A stretch of DNA of 64,000 nt, taken from assembly GCA_029246705.1 (NCBI GenBank), contig JAQWMQ010000035.1, forward strand, positions 62,001 to 126,000. The letters run 5' to 3'. The position numbers and the translations under genes were made by a program. Position 1 is the stretch's first letter. Each line of letters starts with the position of its first letter. The DNA is from Phycisphaerales bacterium. GTDB taxonomy: Bacteria > Planctomycetota > Phycisphaerae > Phycisphaerales > SM1A02. Positions 33,289-42,507 of the stretch are shown here, one piece after another. Under the pieces are notes generated by a model. The model saw only the letters and a list, made by a program, of their open reading frames with translations. It made no database searches and was not told the DNA's origin.

Positions 33289-36156
33289 TCAGAGCGTCCT
33301 GGCGACCTCGATCGTCTTGTAACACTCAAGTACGTCACCGGCCTTGATGTCGTCGTACCCGTCGATCTTCATCCCGCATTCCATACCGGACTTGACTTCC
33401 TTGACGTCATCCTTGAATCGCTTGAGCTGTTCGAGCCGGCGATCACTCTCGACGACGATGCCGTCCCGCGTGACACGAATCTGGGAGTTGCGTTCGACGA
33501 AGCCGTCCGTGATGTAGCAACCGGCGACCATGCCGACCTTGGAAACACGGAAGACATCGCGCACCTCGGCGTGGCCGAGCACCTCGAGCTTGAGCTCGGG
33601 GGCAAGGAGGCCGGCGGCCGCCTTGGTCACGTCGTCGGTGATGTCGTAGATCACGTCGTACAGTCGAATGTCGACGCCACGCTGCTCGGCGATGCTTCTC
33701 GCCTTCGTGGTGCTCGTCACATTGAAGCCGATGATGATCGCCCCAGAGGCGTTGGCCAGCATCACGTCGCTCTCACTGATTCCACCCACGGCGGAATGCT
33801 TGATCGCGACCCGGACTTCATCGCTTCCGATCTTTCCGATGACGTTCCGAAGTGTCTCGACCGATCCCTGCACGTCACCCTTGACGACCAGCGGCAGTTC
33901 CTTGGCACCGGAATCCTTCATGCGTTCGAAGATGTTGTCGAGGGTGACCTTGGGCTGGGCGAGACCTTCCTCGCGCTGGATGCGCTTGGCTTCCTCGGCT
34001 GCATTCTCGGCGGCCTTCAGGCTGTCGACGATGTAGAACTTGTCACCCGCATCCGGAACCTCGTCGATGCCTGAAAGTGCGATCGGCGTGGAGGGTCCGG
34101 CTTCCTCGATACGGACGCCGTGGTCATCGATGATGTCACGGACTCGGCCGAAGGCGCGCCCGGCGACGATGAAGTCACCCTTGTGGAGCTGCCCTTCCTG
34201 CACGAGGATGCGAGCGACCGCGCCTCGGCCTTCTTCGATCTGGGATTCAAGCACGGTACCTTCGGCATTGCCGACGAAATCGGCCTTGAGTTCCAGGAGT
34301 TCGGCTTGGAAATCAAGGGTGTCCAGGAGATCCTGGATGCCGTCCCCCTTGATGGCACTGGTCTTCACGACTTCGGTGGACCCGCCCCATTCGACGGGGT
34401 TGAGCTCATGTTCGGCCAGCTGGCCGAGAATCCTCTGGATGTTGGCCTCGGTGGCATCGGGACGGTCGATCTTGTTCAGGGCGACCACGATGGGAACACC
34501 GGCCGCCTTGGAGTGGTTGATCGATTCGATGGTCTGAGGCATCACGCCGTCATCGGCTGCGACCACCAGGACCACGATGTCCGTGACCTTCGCACCGCGC
34601 GCACGCATCTCGGTGAACGCCTCGTGACCCGGCGTATCGATGAAGGTGATCACGCGTTCACCATCACCAGCCGTCACCGGCACCCGGAAGGCGCTGGTCG
34701 CCTGGGTGATGCCACCGGCCTCGCCTTCGGCGACGTTGGCCTGGCGAATCTTGTCCAGGAGCGATGTCTTGCCGTGGTCGACATGACCGAGGATGGTGAC
34801 GATCGGCGCCCGGGGACGCTCATCGTTTCGTTCACGCGTCTCGAAATGCTCCTCGATCTGCTCTGCAGCGGTCTTGAATTCAACGACTTCGAGTTCGATG
34901 TCGTACTCAGCCATGACCTCGATCGCCTGTTCGGTCTCGATCGCGGAGTTGATGTTGGTCATCACTCCCTGCATGAAGAGAAACTTGAGGATGTCTCCGG
35001 CCTTGATGCCGGATGCGGCGGAAAGTTCCTTGATGGTGATCGGTTCGACAACCTTCACGGGACCTTCGGGACGCTGCTGCACCGCGGGACGCGGTCCACG
35101 TCGACGCGAACGGTCCTGACGATGACGCTTGAAGAAACCACCTGCGGCGTTGAGTCTGCGATCACGCTCGAGCAGATCCTGATCACGCCAGGTGTTCCGA
35201 CTCGAACCCTGGCTCGGGGCATGACCACCCTGCTGACCGGGTCCACCCTGGAAGGAGCGGCCGGAGCGACCGTCACCACCACGCCTGCGATCATTGCGAT
35301 TGCGGCGATCCTTGTCCTTGTCCTTGTCCTTGCCGCCGGCAGAACGACCGCGATCGGCGGCTGGCGGCATGTCCGGGGGATAGTCCATGCGGACGCCACC
35401 ACCGGTTCGGGGACCGGCTCTCTGGGGCATCTCAGGCCGACGATCCTGTCGTGGTTGTCGGGGTTCGGGCAGCACGTCCGGCTGTTCGACGCGAACGACG
35501 ACCGGCCCGGAGAGCTTGACCTTCTTCTTCTCGGTGAGCTGCGAGCCGGCGGGCTTGATGACGTTGGGCCGACTGGGCACGTTCATCACCGGAGACGCGC
35601 CAGGCGCATTGCCCGAGGGCATGTCACCCTGGTCCGGGGAACCGGAACCATCGGTGGAATCAGTCGAGTCCGTGGAATCCTCCGAGGCATCCGAAGCAGG
35701 TGCAGCCGGGGCCTCTGCCGCGGCTGCGACTGCGGGAGCCGTTTCCACGGGTGCTTCAGTGACATCAGTAACAGGAGTTTCCGCGGGAGCCACCACCACA
35801 TCATCGGTGGGAGCAGTGGGTGCGGCAGGTGCGGTGGAAGTGGAGGCGCCCTCGACGGGAGCCTCGGACTCGTTCGTGGGTGCCTCGAACGGCTTGACGA
35901 CCTTGGCCTTCTTGGTGCTCTTCTTGCGGACCTTCTTCAAGTCCACAGGTGCAGCGGTCTCCACCGCCGTGGAAGCGCCCGAACCACCGCCAAACCATTC
36001 GCGAACCGTGACCGAGAGTCCCACGGAGATCGCGGACATGTGGTTGGTGATGTCAGGGATATCCTCAGCCTGGCATTTGGCGACAACATCCTTGCTCGAA
36101 ACACCGAGCTGTTTCGCCAGTTGATGAACCCGCATGACCGCGGCTTTCTTTGCCAA
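33289..36156 (-). CDS. infB: Translation initiation factor IF-2
   Basis: 955 residues from a TTG start. An N-terminal IF-2N domain (RVHQLAKQLGVSSKDVVAKC) is followed by ~330 residues rich in Glu, Ala and Pro, then Arg/Asp/Gly, and a second IF-2N-like helix region (ITIKELSAASGIKAGDILKF). The G-domain has GHVDHGKTSL, DTPGHEAF and NKID. Domains II-IV are complete. The TTG at 36156 is chosen because GAGGAG sits 7 nt before it and the translated start (M)AKKAAV matches IF-2 N-termini; the ATG at 36135 is the alternative. It follows nusA by 43 nt. Confidence 0.95.
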   Translation of the reverse strand: MAKKAAVMRVHQLAKQLGVSSKDVVAKCQAEDIPDITNHMSAISVGLSVTVREWFGGGSGASTAVETAAPVDLKKVRKKSTKKAKVVKPFEAPTNESEAPVEGASTSTAPAAPTAPTDDVVVAPAETPVTDVTEAPVETAPAVAAAAEAPAAPASDASEDSTDSTDSTDGSGSPDQGDMPSGNAPGASPVMNVPSRPNVIKPAGSQLTEKKKVKLSGPVVVRVEQPDVLPEPRQPRQDRRPEMPQRAGPRTGGGVRMDYPPDMPPAADRGRSAGGKDKDKDKDRRNRNDRRRGGDGRSGRSFQGGPGQQGGHAPSQGSSRNTWRDQDLLERDRRLNAAGGFFKRHRQDRSRRRGPRPAVQQRPEGPVKVVEPITIKELSAASGIKAGDILKFLFMQGVMTNINSAIETEQAIEVMAEYDIELEVVEFKTAAEQIEEHFETRERNDERPRAPIVTILGHVDHGKTSLLDKIRQANVAEGEAGGITQATSAFRVPVTAGDGERVITFIDTPGHEAFTEMRARGAKVTDIVVLVVAADDGVMPQTIESINHSKAAGVPIVVALNKIDRPDATEANIQRILGQLAEHELNPVEWGGSTEVVKTSAIKGDGIQDLLDTLDFQAELLELKADFVGNAEGTVLESQIEEGRGAVARILVQEGQLHKGDFIVAGRAFGRVRDIIDDHGVRIEEAGPSTPIALSGIDEVPDAGDKFYIVDSLKAAENAAEEAKRIQREEGLAQPKVTLDNIFERMKDSGAKELPLVVKGDVQGSVETLRNVIGKIGSDEVRVAIKHSAVGGISESDVMLANASGAIIIGFNVTSTTKARSIAEQRGVDIRLYDVIYDITDDVTKAAAGLLAPELKLEVLGHAEVRDVFRVSKVGMVAGCYITDGFVERNSQIRVTRDGIVVESDRRLEQLKRFKDDVKEVKSGMECGMKIDGYDDIKAGDVLECYKTIEVARTL

Positions 36157-36163
36157 GTCGAAT

Positions 36164-36169
36164 CTCCTC
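36164..36169 (-). promoter_or_regulatory. Ribosome binding site fixing the TTG start of infB
   Basis: GAGGAG on the minus strand lies 7 nt upstream of the TTG at 36156. No comparable site precedes the ATG at 36135. Confidence 0.75.
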
Positions 36170-36199
36170 AGGCGCTTCAAGCGCCGGTTACCCAACGCT

Positions 36200-37684
36200 T
36201 CAGTCGCGCTGCGTTTCTTCCGCTACTTCCGAAGGCCCATCCGCAGGACCAGTTTCAACTGCTTCTTCGATTGGCGCCTCGGGCGTGCTTTCGCCGGTCT
36301 CAGGTGCCGATTCAACCGTTTCAACGACCGCGTCCTGTTCCTGGGTCTCCGGAGCCGTCTCTTCCGAGGCGGACGGCATCGGGGCTCCACCGAGAATCGC
36401 CGCGGCACGTGAGTCTCCTTCGAGCTCACCACCACCATCGAGCAGGGCCGAGGCAGCAGCCTCGTCCTCGACTCGCTTGCGTTCCTGGTCCTCTCGATCG
36501 CGTTCCTGTTCCTCGGCCACTTCCTTGGCTTTGAGGGCGGAGGCCTCGACGACCATCGCAGCCAGTTCCGGAGTCATCTCCAGCTCCGCCTGCAGGGCCT
36601 CCTCCCCGATCTCCTCGACGTCGAACACACTGATCATGCCCAGTGCGCCCATCTTGTCGAGCATTTCGTCGGTGATGCCCTCGATGGGACGAATCGTGCC
36701 TTCGAGGTTGTCCAGGCCCTTCTGGAATTCAACGGGCGTGAGGATGTCGATGTCCCAGCCGGTGAGTCGAGCGGCAAGCCGCACGTTCTGGCCCCGGCGG
36801 CCGATCGCCAGTGAAAGTTGATCGTCACGAACGATGATCGTTGCACGACCCAGTTCGAAACAGAGGCTGACTTCCTCGACTTCGGCCGGCTTCAGAGCGT
36901 TGGCGATGAGGATCTGACTTGATTCGTTCCAACGAACGATGTCGATCTTCTCGCCGCCGAGTTCATCCACGATGTTCCTGATGCGACTGCCTCGAACACC
37001 GACACAGGCGCCGACTGCATCGACCTTGGAATCGATGGAGCTCACCGCGAGCTTGGTGCGGAATCCCGGCTCACGTGCCATCGCCTTGATCTCGATGACA
37101 CGTTCGGAGACTTCGGGAACCTCCGCCTCGAACAGGCGACGAATGAATTCGGGATTGCCACGGCTGAGCACGATCTTCACCTGGTTGCCGGCGTCGCGGA
37201 CGTCGAGAATCAGGCAGCGAACCCGGTCTCCAGCGTGGAACTGTTCGCCTGGAATCTGCTCGGAACGAGGCATGAAGCCCTCGGCACGATCGATCTGAAC
37301 GACCAGTGCACCACCCTCGTAGCGCTGGGCGACACCGGTGACGATCTCACCCTGCCGCTTGGCGAATTCATCGAGAAGGCTGTTGCGCTCGTCCTCGCGA
37401 AACTTCTGGATCATGACCTGCTTGGCAGTCTGGGCGGGTATTCGCCCGAGACTCTCGAGCGTGATCTCCTCGGTCTCGCCCTCTTCCTCGTCGATGTTGC
37501 GCCAGATTCGAATCTCACCGGTGAGCCGATCCATGCTGCAGCCGAACTCCTCGGTGTCCAGGGAGTTGAAGTGCTTGCGAGCAGCACTGACCATGGCCTG
37601 CTCGAGGTCGGTGATGAGAAGTTCTCGATCGACGTTTCGGTCACGTGCGATGGAGTCGAGGATTCGAAGGGTTTCAGAATTCAT
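36200..37684 (-). CDS. nusA: Transcription termination/antitermination factor NusA
   Basis: 494 residues: N-terminal RNA-polymerase-binding domain (1-130), S1 domain (GEIVTGVAQRYEGGALVVQI), two KH domains (ACVGVRGSRIRNIVDELGGE and LSLAIGRRGQNVRLAARLTGW) and a helical C-terminal domain. A ~110-residue tail rich in Glu, Ala and Pro replaces the second acidic repeat of E. coli. The ATG at 37684 matches family N-termini (MNSETLRILDSIARD). The ribosome maturation gene rimP, usually just upstream, is absent here. Confidence 0.95.
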   Translation of the reverse strand: MNSETLRILDSIARDRNVDRELLITDLEQAMVSAARKHFNSLDTEEFGCSMDRLTGEIRIWRNIDEEEGETEEITLESLGRIPAQTAKQVMIQKFREDERNSLLDEFAKRQGEIVTGVAQRYEGGALVVQIDRAEGFMPRSEQIPGEQFHAGDRVRCLILDVRDAGNQVKIVLSRGNPEFIRRLFEAEVPEVSERVIEIKAMAREPGFRTKLAVSSIDSKVDAVGACVGVRGSRIRNIVDELGGEKIDIVRWNESSQILIANALKPAEVEEVSLCFELGRATIIVRDDQLSLAIGRRGQNVRLAARLTGWDIDILTPVEFQKGLDNLEGTIRPIEGITDEMLDKMGALGMISVFDVEEIGEEALQAELEMTPELAAMVVEASALKAKEVAEEQERDREDQERKRVEDEAAASALLDGGGELEGDSRAAAILGGAPMPSASEETAPETQEQDAVVETVESAPETGESTPEAPIEEAVETGPADGPSEVAEETQRD

Positions 37685-38146
37685 TGATTGAAGTTCTCTG
37701 GATATGTGAACGATGTTGTTGAGTTGTCGAAATACCGAATTGTCGCCCGGAAGCATGATCCCCACCGCGTGGTCTCACCGGCCGGTCCTCACTCTTGGAG
37801 AACGTCGCAAGCCACGAACGCATCAAACGCTCGTGGCTCGCCCGTCCCAGAACCGAGGGACCAGAACCCATCACCTTGTCGCAGGGAGTCACGTCATGAA
37901 TGACACCAACGACAGGTTCGTGGCCTGATGGCCCTCGCCGATACTCGTCCTTGCAATGTGCGCTGAGCACTCATCGGACACGAGTACCGGGAGTCGTCGA
38001 AGCCAATGCAAACCGGGTTGTTTGAAACCGGATCATTTGGGCACCGACATCCTTCCGGTCAAACCGGGGCGAATGAAAACACGAGGAGAGATCCCCGAAC
38101 CCCCGAGTGTACTCGAAGAGCGGTCATCCGGCAATTATGGGAAGGG
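37685..38146. other. 462-nt noncoding leader region upstream of nusA
   Basis: No open frame here looks real, and rimP is not present in any frame. An 8-bp hairpin AGCCACGA/TCGTGGCT (37810-37817 with 37831-37838) lies in what would be the nusA leader. The region must hold the promoter of the nusA operon, but I see no clear -35/-10 pair. The length is unusual for this compact window, so a structured or autoregulated leader is possible. Confidence 0.4.
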
Positions 38147-39265
38147 TCAGCCTGCCGCGTCGAGAAACCCGCTTGAAGAGGTCCCAGCGGGTTTTTCAGC
38201 CCCCTGCGCGGGCGGAGTGGATGCTTGAGCCTCAGGGTTCGAAGATGCTCCGGAGGCGGGTTTATCCTGACGATTACTGATTCGAACGGCCCGATTCCCG
38301 CGAAAATTCCCGAAAGTCCCGTCGAACTTGGGATTGCCGCCGACGGAGACCACGACCGGTTCCTTCGAGGATTTGGTCGTGGTGATGAGGTCCCCGACCC
38401 GAAGCGACTGCAGTTCGTCGAAGGTGATGGAGGTCTCGGCCAGGACGACCTCGAGCTGGAGCGGGGCCTCCGACAAGCCTTGCTCTATCACCGCGCGACG
38501 GGCGGCCTTCTCATCACGACGGCCGGTGACGAACCAATTCTGGGCACTGAGGTTCTCGATCACGGGTTCGATCACGTTGTAGGGCAGGCAGAGTTTCATC
38601 GTTCCGGTGCGCTCGCCCATGCGGACCTCGAAACCAATGACCACGACCACCTCGTTGGGAGGGACGATCTGCACCAGTTGCGGGTTGGATTCCATCTCGC
38701 CGAGCTGGAAATCGAACTGCCCGATCGACGCCCATGCCTCGACCAGGGCGTTCATGCCGCGCTCGAGGATGCGACGAACCAGCCGCATCTCGATCATCGT
38801 CATCGGGCGCTGGGGAACGAAGAGATCCCTGGTGTTTCCACCCATCAGGCGATCAATGATCGGATAGATGATCAAAGGGCTGATCTCGAGGCAGAACTGG
38901 CCCTCCAGCGGTTCGCCGGCAATCAGGCTGAAGCAGGTCGGATTCGCGAGACTCCCAAGGAACTCGGAATAGGTCATCTGCTCGGCCTGGTCGACGTTCA
39001 CCTCGATGATGGTTCGCAGGAAGCCCGAAAGCGATGCGCCGAAGTTTCGGGCGAAGGCGTCGTGCAGGGTCTGGAGCGCACGCATCTGATCCTTGCTGAT
39101 CCGCTCCGGACGCCGAAAGTCGTACGGCCGTATCTCGATGGAATCCTGCTGTCCCCGACGATGCCGCGAGAAGATCTCGGTCGGACCACCACCGCCGAAG
39201 GGTGTATCCCCGGCGGATTCCACAACGTCAGCGTTTCTCAGATGTCGATCAGTCGAGTCGTCCAT
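38147..39265 (-). CDS. fliM: Flagellar motor switch protein FliM
   Basis: 372 residues. It links CheY-P to the rotor C-ring. The N-terminal segment has EIRPYDFRRPERISKDQMRAL, followed by the CheC-like middle domain (PLIIYPIIDRLMGG, RRILERGMNALVEAW) and a SpoA domain at the C-terminus (LQLEVVLAETSITFDELQSLRVGD). The typical N-terminal CheY-binding box of E. coli (L-S-Q-x-E-I-D-A-L-L) is not evident. The C-terminus adds a Ser/Pro/Ala-rich tail. GGAG is 4 nt before the ATG. No other flagellar gene is in the window, so it is a single-gene locus. The 239 nt upstream hold nothing I can identify. Confidence 0.92.
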   Translation of the reverse strand: MDDSTDRHLRNADVVESAGDTPFGGGGPTEIFSRHRRGQQDSIEIRPYDFRRPERISKDQMRALQTLHDAFARNFGASLSGFLRTIIEVNVDQAEQMTYSEFLGSLANPTCFSLIAGEPLEGQFCLEISPLIIYPIIDRLMGGNTRDLFVPQRPMTMIEMRLVRRILERGMNALVEAWASIGQFDFQLGEMESNPQLVQIVPPNEVVVVIGFEVRMGERTGTMKLCLPYNVIEPVIENLSAQNWFVTGRRDEKAARRAVIEQGLSEAPLQLEVVLAETSITFDELQSLRVGDLITTTKSSKEPVVVSVGGNPKFDGTFGNFRGNRAVRISNRQDKPASGASSNPEAQASTPPAQGAEKPAGTSSSGFLDAAG

Positions 39266-39504
39266 GAATCTCCGTTCGGGCCTGACTCCGTCGGGCGGAA
39301 GCCCGTTGTCATGAAGTCCTTATCGGAACGTCCGACGTCACTGCTTGAGCACAGAATCGACGCCGCAGCCGAGCCCTCGATAGAAGACAAGGCAGGAATG
39401 ATCGATCTCGTTCGATGGAGATGCAGCTCAACCGGGATACCGGGGGTCGTCCCGATGGCTTGAAACGACAGATCCTCGCTCCAAGACCATGCAGAGGGCC
39501 TAGA

Positions 39505-40260
39505 ATGGACACAATGACCCTGATCGACCACCTGCTCATCTGTGCGGCCCTCACTGGAGGAACCCTGGCGAATGCTCAGGACCAGGCCCCCGACGCCGCC
39601 TCCCCCGTTTACGAGGTTCAAGCGCGCATGGTCGCTGCCAGACCGATGGTCCGACCCGGCGAATGGTTTCCCATCGTCTTCGAGATCACCAGCAACGACG
39701 CCGGAGCGGTGGTTCTCGGACCACCTGACGACGGGTTGAACCCACTTGAAGGTGCCACGGAGACCGATACGAGGCTCAGCTGGGACACCGAGGACGGACA
39801 GGAATTCAAGCTGGTTCCGGATCTCACATCGATCCAGTGGCCCAGACCACGGACCGGCGAGACCAACCAGGACGGTCTGAGGCTGCCCGCAAAGATCTAC
39901 ATCCCGGTCAAGGTGGTTTCAGACGCCCCCCTGGGACCGGTTGAGATCAGCTTCACATTGGATGCCGTCCGGTCAACCGGGAAACCGGGCGACTTCGACC
40001 TGACGAACCCGATCCGGCTTCAGGAACAGGTATCGATAGAAATCGTCCATCCGACCGACCCCGAGGCCACGAACCTCACTGCGGAGGATCCCAGCCTGTT
40101 CTTTGCCTGGCACGGTGATCTGCCCGATTGGTCGGTGCAGGATGTCAGGCAGTCGGGGCCCAAGAAGGCGGCACCAACCCTCGCCTGGGTGGTCGTCTTC
40201 GCTCCGTTCACCCTGGTGGGACTGGCCTTGGTCTGGGCGTTTGCCACCGGCAGGTTGTGA
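39505..40260 (+). CDS. Membrane-anchored periplasmic protein of unknown function
   Basis: 251 residues. A signal peptide (cleavage expected after TLANA) precedes a beta-rich domain (ARPMVRPGEWFPIVFEITSN, then a strand-rich region ending IRLQEQVSIEIVHP). A C-terminal helix (WVVVFAPFTLVGLALVWAFA) anchors it. The immunoglobulin-like layout resembles the N-terminal domain of DsbD or BatD-type proteins, but I do not recognise a family. The ATG at 39505 has GAGGG upstream. TAGAAT at 39502-39507 overlaps it, so a leaderless start at the ATG at 39514 is an alternative. dsbD follows, and the two may act together. Confidence 0.7.
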   Translation: MDTMTLIDHLLICAALTGGTLANAQDQAPDAASPVYEVQARMVAARPMVRPGEWFPIVFEITSNDAGAVVLGPPDDGLNPLEGATETDTRLSWDTEDGQEFKLVPDLTSIQWPRPRTGETNQDGLRLPAKIYIPVKVVSDAPLGPVEISFTLDAVRSTGKPGDFDLTNPIRLQEQVSIEIVHPTDPEATNLTAEDPSLFFAWHGDLPDWSVQDVRQSGPKKAAPTLAWVVVFAPFTLVGLALVWAFATGRL

Positions 40261-40324
40261 GCAACTGGTCTTCGGTAAGGTGGTACTGATCAAGAGCACC
40301 TCAGGCACCTCCACGGATACCCGC

Positions 40325-42502
40325 ATGCACAAGGCTCGATCAGTACTTCTCGTCCTGACTTCGTTGATCCTCGTCCCGTTCGCCTTCGCCGCGACGGCCC
40401 AGGATTCGAAGGACACGTTCGGCTCGCTCCCCGGGTTCACCCAGCAGGAGACGCCGGCGGCCACGAACTTCGGTGACAGCCGGGACGTGGTCGGGGTCGA
40501 GATCACCCTGCTGCAGGAGACCGCCCCACCCGGCGCGGTCATCCCGGTGGCGGTCGTCCTCGACATGAAGCCGACCTGGCACATCTGGACCAACGAGGGG
40601 GGGGAGCTCGAGGGCACCTCGAGCTTCGAATACGCACAGTGGACCCAGATCACGCTTGCAGAGGATTCCGGGTTCAAGCTCATCGGCATCCAGTGGCCGG
40701 AAGCCCACAAGGTCGACGTCAACTTCGGCGACGGACCGGTGACCTACTCGGTCTTCGAAGGCAAGGCGGTCGCCTTCGTGAACCTGCTGGTGCCCGGCGA
40801 CGATGCCAACGGCACCGAGCTGCCCATCACGATCTCCACGAGTTTCCAGGCCTGTGACGACACGCAGTGCATGGCCCCCACCTTCGACCCACCCACCGTG
40901 ACGAACACGCTGAAGATCGATGACGCTGCGCCGATGAGGGTCGAGGCGACGGGGCTCTTCGCGGACTGGAAACCAGCGACTGGACGCAGAAGTCCTTCGA
41001 GAGGCTCACGAAGCCGACCCTCGACGGACTCGCCTGTCGTCCAGGAACCCGCAGACGGCGAGCCGGAACCACCGTCGACGGCCGAACCACACCCTCCCCC
41101 GACCGACGGCGCCACCGAACCAGAAGGCAAGGCCGCCGCGGATTCAGCCGTGACCGCAGACCTCGAGGAAACCGCGACCAGCTCGAGCTTCTTCGGGGTC
41201 AGGGTGCCGAAGACCGACGGCGCTCTGGGGCTCGTGCTCCTGATCCTGATGTCGATCGCCGGCGGCTTCGTCCTGAACCTCACGCCCTGCGTGCTCCCGG
41301 TCATCCCGATCAAGATCATGACCATCAGCAAGCATGCCGACTCCCCCGGTCGGGCCTTGTCGCTCGGACTCTGGATGGCGCTCGGGGTCTTCGGATTCTG
41401 GCTGTTGATCGGACTGCCGGTCGCGTTCCTCACCACGTTCACCGATCCCTCGGTGATCTTCGGCATCTGGTGGGTGACCCTGGGGATCGGTCTCCTGATC
41501 GGCCTCATGGGTATCGGCATCATGGGACTCTTCAACTTCCAGCTGCCCCAATCGGTCTACATGGTGAACCCGAAGGCCGACAACGCCGGTGGTTCGTTCC
41601 TGTTCGGCGTCATGACCGCCGTACTGGGTCTTCCGTGCTTCGGCTTCGTCGCCGGTGCGCTGCTGGCCGGCACCGCGACCCTTCCGCCATACATCACCCT
41701 GGTGATCTTCGGCTCGATCGGACTCGGCATGGCATTGCCGTACCTGGTCCTTTCCGCGAAGCCATCACTGGTCGAACGGATCCCGCGCACCGGCCCCGCC
41801 AGTGAACTGGTCAAGCAGGTCATGGGGCTGTTGCTCCTGGCCGCGGCGGCGTACTTCGTCGGCTCGGGACTGATCGGACTCACCGCCGAGATGCCCTGGG
41901 TGGCCAAGCAGATCCACTGGTGGGCGATTTCATTCGCCATGATCATCGCCGGGATCTGGCTCTGCCTGCGGACCTTCCAGATCACGCCGAGCTGGGGCGC
42001 GCGTGGGTTCTGGACCCTGGTCGCACTGGTCTTTGCCTTCCTTCCGACCCTGGTCGCGGTGCGTGCCACGGAAAAGGCCCATGAGACGTGGATCGAACTC
42101 GCCTCGCTCGACTCGACCAGCTTCTCCACGAAGGTCTGGAACCCCTACACCCCCGAACGCTTCGAGGCCGCTCGCAAGGACGGAAAGATCGTGGTCATGG
42201 ATTTCACCGCCGAGTGGTGCCTGAACTGCAAGGCACTGAAGGCCGCGGTACTCGATGTGGAACCGGTGAAGAGCCGACTCGCGGATGATCCGAACATCGT
42301 CACCTTCACTGCGGACAACACCTCGAGAAACGCACCGGGGTGGCAGCTCATGAAGGAACTCGGACAGACCGGCATCCCACTGCTGGCGATCTGGGGACCC
42401 GATGAATCACTGCTGAAGCCGTGGCAGAGCAACGCCTACACGGCGACCCAGGTGATCGATGCGATCTCCGAACGTGAAGACCCGGGCAACGCGCAGAAGT
42501 GA
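40325..42502 (+). CDS. dsbD: Thiol:disulfide interchange protein DsbD
   Basis: 725 residues. It carries electrons from cytoplasmic thioredoxin to the periplasm. A signal peptide (1-25) leads into the alpha domain with redox cysteines C177/C182 (ACDDTQC). A Ser/Pro/Glu-rich linker follows (~210-280). The eight-helix beta domain has NLTPCVLPVIPIK and LGLPCFGFVAG cysteines. The gamma thioredoxin domain has EWCLNCK near 632-635. All six redox cysteines are therefore present. The ATG at 40325 starts the signal peptide; the longer open frame lies in the preceding gene. It converges on the O-antigen-ligase-like gene with 5 nt between stops. Confidence 0.92.
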   Translation: MHKARSVLLVLTSLILVPFAFAATAQDSKDTFGSLPGFTQQETPAATNFGDSRDVVGVEITLLQETAPPGAVIPVAVVLDMKPTWHIWTNEGGELEGTSSFEYAQWTQITLAEDSGFKLIGIQWPEAHKVDVNFGDGPVTYSVFEGKAVAFVNLLVPGDDANGTELPITISTSFQACDDTQCMAPTFDPPTVTNTLKIDDAAPMRVEATGLFADWKPATGRRSPSRGSRSRPSTDSPVVQEPADGEPEPPSTAEPHPPPTDGATEPEGKAAADSAVTADLEETATSSSFFGVRVPKTDGALGLVLLILMSIAGGFVLNLTPCVLPVIPIKIMTISKHADSPGRALSLGLWMALGVFGFWLLIGLPVAFLTTFTDPSVIFGIWWVTLGIGLLIGLMGIGIMGLFNFQLPQSVYMVNPKADNAGGSFLFGVMTAVLGLPCFGFVAGALLAGTATLPPYITLVIFGSIGLGMALPYLVLSAKPSLVERIPRTGPASELVKQVMGLLLLAAAAYFVGSGLIGLTAEMPWVAKQIHWWAISFAMIIAGIWLCLRTFQITPSWGARGFWTLVALVFAFLPTLVAVRATEKAHETWIELASLDSTSFSTKVWNPYTPERFEAARKDGKIVVMDFTAEWCLNCKALKAAVLDVEPVKSRLADDPNIVTFTADNTSRNAPGWQLMKELGQTGIPLLAIWGPDESLLKPWQSNAYTATQVIDAISEREDPGNAQK

Positions 42503-42507
42503 CCCGG

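Noticed and set aside
34120-36534. An 804-codon plus-strand open frame
   Set aside because: It is antisense to infB and the nusA end; its composition (His, Asp, Arg and Leu runs) mirrors the IF-2 codons.
37674-37970. A 98-codon minus-strand open frame upstream of nusA, considered as rimP
   Set aside because: It has none of the RimP motifs, overlaps the nusA start and is composed of shadow-like residues.
38161-38198. A hairpin with AACCCGCT/AGCGGGTT stem and T-run on the plus strand
   Set aside because: It lies inside the 3' coding end of fliM on the minus strand and no plus-strand gene ends there, so I do not call it a terminator.
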